DNA from: Siphonodentalium dalli
Taxonomy: Eukaryota; Mollusca; Scaphopoda; Gadilida; Siphonodentaliidae
Length of the DNA stretch: 64,000 nt
Assembly (NCBI GenBank): GCA_032622095.1
Contig: CP136066.1
Span: 43,351,835-43,415,834 of the forward strand
Reading direction: 5' to 3'
Below the pieces are notes generated by a model, which was not told the DNA's origin, made no database searches, and saw only the letters and a program-made list of their open reading frames with translations. Positions 58,586 through 64,000 of this stretch are shown here, piece after piece; position 1 is the first letter of the stretch; every line of letters begins with the position of its first letter. Position numbers and translations under genes: made by a program.

Positions 58586-59160
58586 CGAAATGGTCATGTA
58601 TATATCGATCGAAATGGTCATGTATATGTGACCCGCCATATCAAATCCAGTCGTAAGTCGGGATTTTTTTTACCATGTGCCAATGCATTCTCTTATATAT
58701 GCGAGTCGATCATAGGTCGCCTCGCATATATAAGAGAATGCATTGGTCTAACAATTTTTTATCATGTTTTTCTTACAATTTTTAGGACATAAAATAAAAA
58801 ACATCCATTACCCTGCAGGGAGCCCCACACATATATAGAAGCATATAGAAGAGTGTCGTCTGCTCATGATTGTCTGGGGCTCTGTATGGGTGAAATTGTT
58901 AAAGAATACAAGACAAAATTATTAAAATTGTAAAAAAAATGTTAGGCCAATGCATTCTCTTATATATGCGAGGCGACCTATGGTCGACTCGCATATATAA
59001 GAGAATGCATTGGCACAGGGTAAAAAAAATCCCGACATACGACTGGATTTGATATGGCGGGTCACATATATCGAGCGAAATGGCCATGTATATATCGATC
59101 GAAATGGTCATGTATATATCAATCGAAATGGTCATGTATATATCGATCGAAATGGCACAT
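58586..59160. repeat. Short GAAATGGTCATGTATATATC array split by a MITE
   Basis: Units of GAAATGGTCATGTATATATC + GATC type lie at about 58590-58627 and continue at 59066-59155. They are separated by the MITE at 58628-59065. Confidence 0.9.
58628..59065 (-). mobile_element. Compound-palindrome MITE, copy 5
   Basis: Full GTGACCCGCC ends, both hairpins intact, and interior inverted relative to copies 1-3. It sits inside a simple array whose unbroken sequence is known, so the flanking ATAT (58624-58627 and 59066-59069) can be read as a 4-bp target duplication, or as 2-bp TA if the ends are taken as TGTGACCC. Confidence 0.92.
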
Positions 59161-60768
59161 TGAGATGTCCCTAAAATCAGATCAAGCTATAAAATCAGTC
59201 CCGAGTTTCGCTCATGTCGTGGTTCGAACTAATTCCGATATATAGGGGGGAAATCATTTGTCCCTTCCGGCATTGAACATTCAAAAGCTTCTCTATAAAA
59301 TGCACAGTCTTTACGATTGATGGAACAATTGAGTTTTTCTTCTATTATTCATATAACCCAGGGGCATCAGAAATCTCGTGCATCATTTCTTCCATAGCAA
59401 CAACAAATAATATCGAACCATGAAGCGTCTGTGAGTTTTTATGATTATTTCTTCTTTGATATTTCTCATCTTTGCTAGCTGTGACGTTCTGAGTTAAGCA
59501 GGTTATACCCTCGTTTTGGTTTATAAGTGCGATCTAAACAAATAGCGTAATAAGGATTGTACATGGATTTTAAAGCTCAATCCCTTCGAAGAAGGAGCAC
59601 ATGGACCGTTGTACGGTATGTCTGGGAACACACTATGTATTTTCCGAGGAGATGACTCTATATAATCATCTATTGCTTGTTGTCAAATCCTGTTCTCCTC
59701 ACGTCTCTCTACATATATACATGTATCATGCTCATTAATTATATATTTTATTTGGGACGAAATAAATATTGTTTAGACCAAGAAGGAGCACGTGGACCGT
59801 TGTATATAATACGATGTGTCTGGGATAAAAATAGACTTATATTTATCCCAGGGTATATATGAAGATCGAAAGAGCTACAAGAGCTGCATCAGAAAGAAAT
59901 GGAACGAAATGTGTGGCTTGTCTTGAAGTGAAAATATTAAGAGCATTCAGTATTCTCTCGAATTTCACATTCGGATATTTGCCGGACATTGCGAAAATCT
60001 AAATGTGAAGCCCATATCGTGTTTCGAACTTTGATTCGGGTTGTATATAAGTAATGTAAATAATCCTCTGGTACATAGCATCAGCCAACACTTTTGCATA
60101 TTGAGTATAAGTGGTGCTGAACACAAGACATGGTCGCCATAATCCCTAACATGTTGTTAAACAATTGTATTTGTTTGTTGGCCGGCAATACATATTGTTC
60201 ACATGTGTCTATCTCGTGTGCAAATACATGCACATGTGTGTAGTAGGCTTACATGCAAATGGTCACGACACATGCAGTCATTGTGTTACAAAATTTATTT
60301 GAGGGCGTCAAAATATTCGAATAGCATTAGAATATTCGGATATTCGAATATTCGTACCGAACACTACAAGACGCCCGTGTGAGATAGGCCATCTTTAATT
60401 ATGCGGATCAAAATGCGACTTATATGAAGGTGGAACTATTTGGCCGGGGTGCCACTGCATGTGTAGTATATTGTGTCTCTACATGTGAACCATGTGCTAT
60501 GCATAATTGAGCGACATCGTGTTGCTATATACACCCCACAATCACAATGCAAACATATAAACCCACTTTAATAGTTATGGTATTGATATTATCGGAACAA
60601 GATCTACACTCAAAAGAATATTGTGTTCATTTGACTGACTATATTGTGAAGATACACTCCACACATAATAGCAGATTCACACTTTCTATTTCCTAATTTA
60701 CACAAGAGGCTTTACAATCTGTTTCACTTGTGTGTTATATATGCTCGTTTCGTGTTAACCCCAGTGTA
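59161..60768. other. Gene-free; one short duplication
   Basis: GAAGGAGCACATGGACCGTT at about 59591 and AAGGAGCACGTGGACCGTTG at about 59783 begin related segments. AT-rich ATTCGAATATTCG motifs lie near 60310-60350. No gene recognised. Confidence 0.45.
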
Positions 60769-61224
60769 TTTGTATTCAAGCCTGCAAATAGTGTGTCTGT
60801 CATTTGCAGAATGAGGTCCCCAGAGGGTGAATTTAGTGACGCTATCCCGCATAGTGGGCTAGCATCACCAAATTCACCCTCTGGAGACCTCATTCTGCTT
60901 AGGCTTCATCTTCTTGGAAGTATCTATAGTATAAAATTATGTTTTGGTTACTTTTCCCTTCTAGGAAGTTTCTATATCCCCTAATGTGCAGAAGATAAAA
61001 CTCATAATTGAGGTGCCCAATGGGTGAACATCACCAACTTCAACTGGGGAACTTCATTCTGATCCTAGGTCTGCCATATTAGTTGAGGGCCTAAGCAGAA
61101 TGAGGTCCCCAGAGGGTGAATTTAGTGATGCTAGCCCGCTATGCGGGATAGCGTCACTAAATTCACCTTCTGGGGACCTCATTCTGCAAATGACAGACAC
61201 GCTATTTGCAGGCCTGTTTGTATT
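60769..61224. mobile_element. Complete hAT-type MITE with 8-bp TSD
   Basis: The element itself is 60777-61216 (440 bp). Ends CAAGCCTGCAAATAG and the inverse of CAGGCCTGCAAATAG are flanked by TTTGTATT on both sides (60769-60776 and 61217-61224). An 8-bp duplication and CAG-type ends are the hAT signature. Each end holds a full hairpin (GCAGAATGAGGTCCCCAGAG + GGTGAATTTAGTGA against TCACTAAATTCACC + CTGGGGACCTCATTCTGC), and the two ends are inverse to each other. No protein encoded. Confidence 0.92.
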
Positions 61225-62267
61225 AACAGAGAAAATAACTCCATTTAAATTTAGCTGCCTTATACAATTTAGATGGTATATATACCGTACCCTGTGGAAT
61301 GTAGTCACTCATATTATTTCACATCACACATTCTGCAGTTCGTATAAGGACCTTCGTGATTTTGTGGGACAATAATGTTATTTTTTCCGGCATTTAAATA
61401 TCGGCAGTCTCTACGTCAACTAAACATACTCGACGGTCCACAAGTACCACATGTCTGTGAAACCGATGGCCATATTTTATAGTTTATAAACTTCGAACGA
61501 AATCACGGGAAGTGTCAGTCATTGACATTCGAAAACTGTGTTACAACGCATGCACCCAGTATAATTAGGGTTGCCACACCAACATCAAATTGTTATATGG
61601 GACATTAGGATTCTATTCTAATTGCGGATGTTCACTAAATTTTGGTTGTTACATATTCACATAAGGAATGGCTTCGAAGTGGGGAATTTTGAGGTAAAGT
61701 ATCTATGCATTGTATAATTTATACAAGTCGGCACACATTTTACGAATAATCCATTTTCGATGATTTTTTTTATGACAAGATATATCACATTCCATAATTA
61801 AATATCCATTTGCCAAAATATTTGCCAAATTAATATTTTTTTTGTCAAATGAAAATATTTATTGCCATTGGCAAATGTGCCAATCGGCAGCGGGAACCCT
61901 GTGTATAAACCTGGCGATGAGTAGCGATCTGTGGGTGGAGCGGGTTCACAAAACCAATCGTGTCTGCATCATTTATGTACGGTATAGCTATCACAAAATT
62001 AGCACCTGTAAGAATCAGTACAAATCACCATAGGATTTACACGAACTTTTCCAATGTTTATCAAACAATAACTGCATCCTCCACTGCATAAACAGCGATG
62101 AACGACCTACGTCACTTCAATCCGATTATAGGTGGACGCGCTCGCTGCGTGTTGTTATTAATAGGGAGAGGAATTTGAACAATATGTTATTTATAATTGT
62201 TTTGGTAGTTTTGAAAAGTTGTTCATGCATGCTATTACTGTTATATTAAAATATATATGATTATAAG
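61225..62267. other. No feature recognised
   Basis: TTTGCCAAAATATTTGCCAAA and an inverse CATTGGCAAATG-type stretch lie at about 61810-61880. No gene. Confidence 0.4.
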
Positions 62268-62372
62268 GAATGACTGGAAGATCGATTGGGGTAATTATAC
62301 AAACACTTTGTTTAGATATATACTCTGCCGGTCAAATCCAATGACCACAATCGATCTTCCATGCAGTCATTT
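62268..62372. repeat. Inverted repeat around GGAAGATCGATTG
   Basis: GAATGACTGGAAGATCGATTG at the left pairs with CAATCGATCTTCCATGCAGTC + ATTTC at the right across about 60 bp. Confidence 0.75.
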
Positions 62373-62956
62373 CTTATCTACCTCCCCCTGCTTATGATGG
62401 TGTACGTTAAAATCTATTTCGGTTTCTTGAAGCGCCTATATCCATTCGGATTTGGCTACTTGTTGGTCTTCTAATCTAATTATCCCACCCCCAATAATAA
62501 CCAGTGTTTTTGTTTGGCGCTATAATTACTTAATAGTTAATACCCACCACAGCATCATGCATGCCCGCGATATCACCCGCATAATTATAGTCTTAATTCG
62601 CACCTCAAATATAACACAGCAAAACTTTAAAAATGTTGAAAAATACCACAAATACTTTTATACCAATTTCATACCACAAAATGACTTATTACTGGAATAG
62701 ACATTCATTACCAATTTAACGTATACCAAAATGACAACGTGTCAAGATCAACGTTCCGGGGCCGGGTCCCGTTAACCTTTTCTATACTAAATACTCATTG
62801 ACGAGTATAGTATCCACAGGAAATGTTCAGTTAATTAATAAGTTCAACATGAGAAGGCATACATTCTCTTCATTTTATGGTACGGTATCGAAAACAAACG
62901 AACAGAACGAACTTTATTCTTTTGTGGCGACATCGTTTTCCCCTCTTGCAGTAAGG
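62373..62956. other. No feature recognised
   Basis: An 82-codon frame at 62452-62700 and a 95-codon frame at 62798-63085 show no domain; the second lacks an ATG at its start. Confidence 0.35.
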
Positions 62957-63385
62957 CCAAACAAATATGTCTTTGTTTCCGATACCCTGTCTGGCTGCGA
63001 TTTTCTTGCCTGCTTCAATTTTTTTTCAATTTTCTCCAGAAGGCTAATTTGTAGTTACCTGTTAGAGTGCCAATGCGAATATTGATCTTTCTTCCCAATC
63101 CCAAAAGCAAATATAAGTTGGTTATTAAGCTCAACGTTGGTAGAGATCTATATAACTGCCGAGTGAATGAATTCAAGGGACATGTATTTATCCAATGCTT
63201 GGCTCATGTTCAATATATACATATGGATCTATACCATATTCCATAGGACTGTGACTACACTATAATATCGCTTACGGCTGAAAGTTTAAAAAGAAAATTT
63301 GCAAACAAACAAAATCCCTGCCTGCCTATCTGGAAAATTTTCCCAATGTTATCGGAAACAGAGAAGTTTTTTGTTTTGGACTAAA
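62957..63385. repeat. Weak inverted repeat, possible element
   Basis: GGCCAAACAAATATGTCTTT + GTTTCCGATA at about 62957-62987 resembles the inverse of TATCGGAAACAGAGAAG...TTGTTTTGG at about 63351-63381. The match is imperfect, and the enclosed 360 bp has no gene. Confidence 0.4.
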
Positions 63386-64000
63386 CCCGACTGAAAAACA
63401 CGATGGGCTGAGGATGTCGGGCCGTCGGCGTGTCGCCACCACTGTTCTATAGTACAGTGGATGCATGTGATATATAATTATTTAATCTATATATTAAAAA
63501 TTCAATGTTTAACGTTCCTCAATTGATTTGGATGACAGCTCTAACAAACCCGCCAACCTACCAATTAAACTTGTATGCCACTATATATGATAAATATAAT
63601 ATACGCGTGTTGCGTAAAGATCCGATGGTGGCTCCAAGTATATATACAGACTCAATGGGTGCGTAGAGCGGCGAGCTGTAATATTCCATAGTAAGTATAG
63701 TGGATAATTGTCACCAAAAACTGCACCACAGCAAGGCACCACACCTCTATCATCATCGCTACTGTGTTACGTGCGACACCAGCCATTATCAACCAGAAAA
63801 CCATAATCAGAAATGGTAACGACCTCAACTAATCCTTCAAATTATTACAAAAAACTACGGTATATTACTGCAGGTTTCTCATTCACCACACCAGAAAGCT
63901 ACTAAATTCAGATAAAAAATCGGAGGCATTGTGTTGCCGCCAAGAGTGCGTGGCCCAGCCATTGTTCATACCTAAACATCGAAAGCAATTAACGTGGTCA
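63386..64000. other. No feature recognised
   Basis: AT-rich sequence to the window end. No gene or repeat that I can support. Confidence 0.4.

Noticed and set aside
60769-61224. Pre-miRNA-like hairpin
   Set aside because: The 8-bp target duplication and TIRs show it is a mobile element; small RNA output would need data.

Overview
This window looks like eukaryotic nuclear DNA from a marine invertebrate. It is AT-rich, has no convincing intact protein-coding gene in 64 kb, and is built almost entirely from mobile elements, inverted repeats, satellites and microsatellites. Several repeats have the style of mollusc or other lophotrochozoan genomes: the arrays carrying 'ttatgccccttttt' or 'aggtcaaggaca', and a tRNA-derived SINE. 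That assignment is an inference from repeat style, not a proof. I see no bacterial operon, rRNA gene, functional tRNA or CRISPR array.

Layout. 0-0.87 kb: an array of TTGCGCTTAAGCGCAA palindromes. 1.19-5.70 kb: four nearly identical 1.13-kb tandem units with an A-B-A-B pattern. 6-10 kb: a SINE and scattered repeats. 10.3-11.6 kb: a 154/163-bp satellite. 11.7-13.5 kb: hAT-type MITE remnants, a TIR MITE with a C-tract, and microsatellites. 14.5 kb: the first of five copies (14.5, 27.0, 34.4, 44.9, 58.6 kb) of a compound-palindrome element with GTGACCCGCC ends. 17.3-24.5 kb: a 360-bp satellite split by two tandem copies of a 2.3-kb element, with the 5-bp target TAATA on both sides and between them. 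24.5-25.1 kb: a 136-bp array. 25.1-25.8 kb: a broken LINE tail. 26.3-28.1 kb: nested MITEs. 29.8-30.6 kb: a 161-bp array ending in three mini-hairpins. 30.6-31.5 kb: two candidate exons, the only plausible cellular coding signal. 31.9-36.0 kb: more MITEs and short arrays. 37.7-38.9 and 47.5-49.1 kb: two elements with 3-bp TTA/TAA target duplications (PIF/Harbinger-like). 41.3-43.4 kb: a 35-bp satellite of about 58 copies. 43.7-44.0 kb: a second LINE remnant, on the minus strand. 50.2-56.3 kb: a third copy of the 2.3-kb element cut by a 4.9-kb element with perfect 19-bp TIRs, which holds a 174-bp satellite. 56.3-64 kb: minisatellites, MITEs and a complete 440-bp hAT-type MITE with a clean 8-bp target duplication.

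How it fits together. The mobile elements appear non-autonomous: no transposase was recognised. The only recognisable retroelement proteins are two decayed LINE fragments. Many elements sit inside others or inside satellites, so target duplications and insertion order can be read directly. The most unusual features are elements whose terminal repeats each contain a complete hairpin, and sequence modules shared between elements with unrelated ends. I did not find a convincing new coding system.
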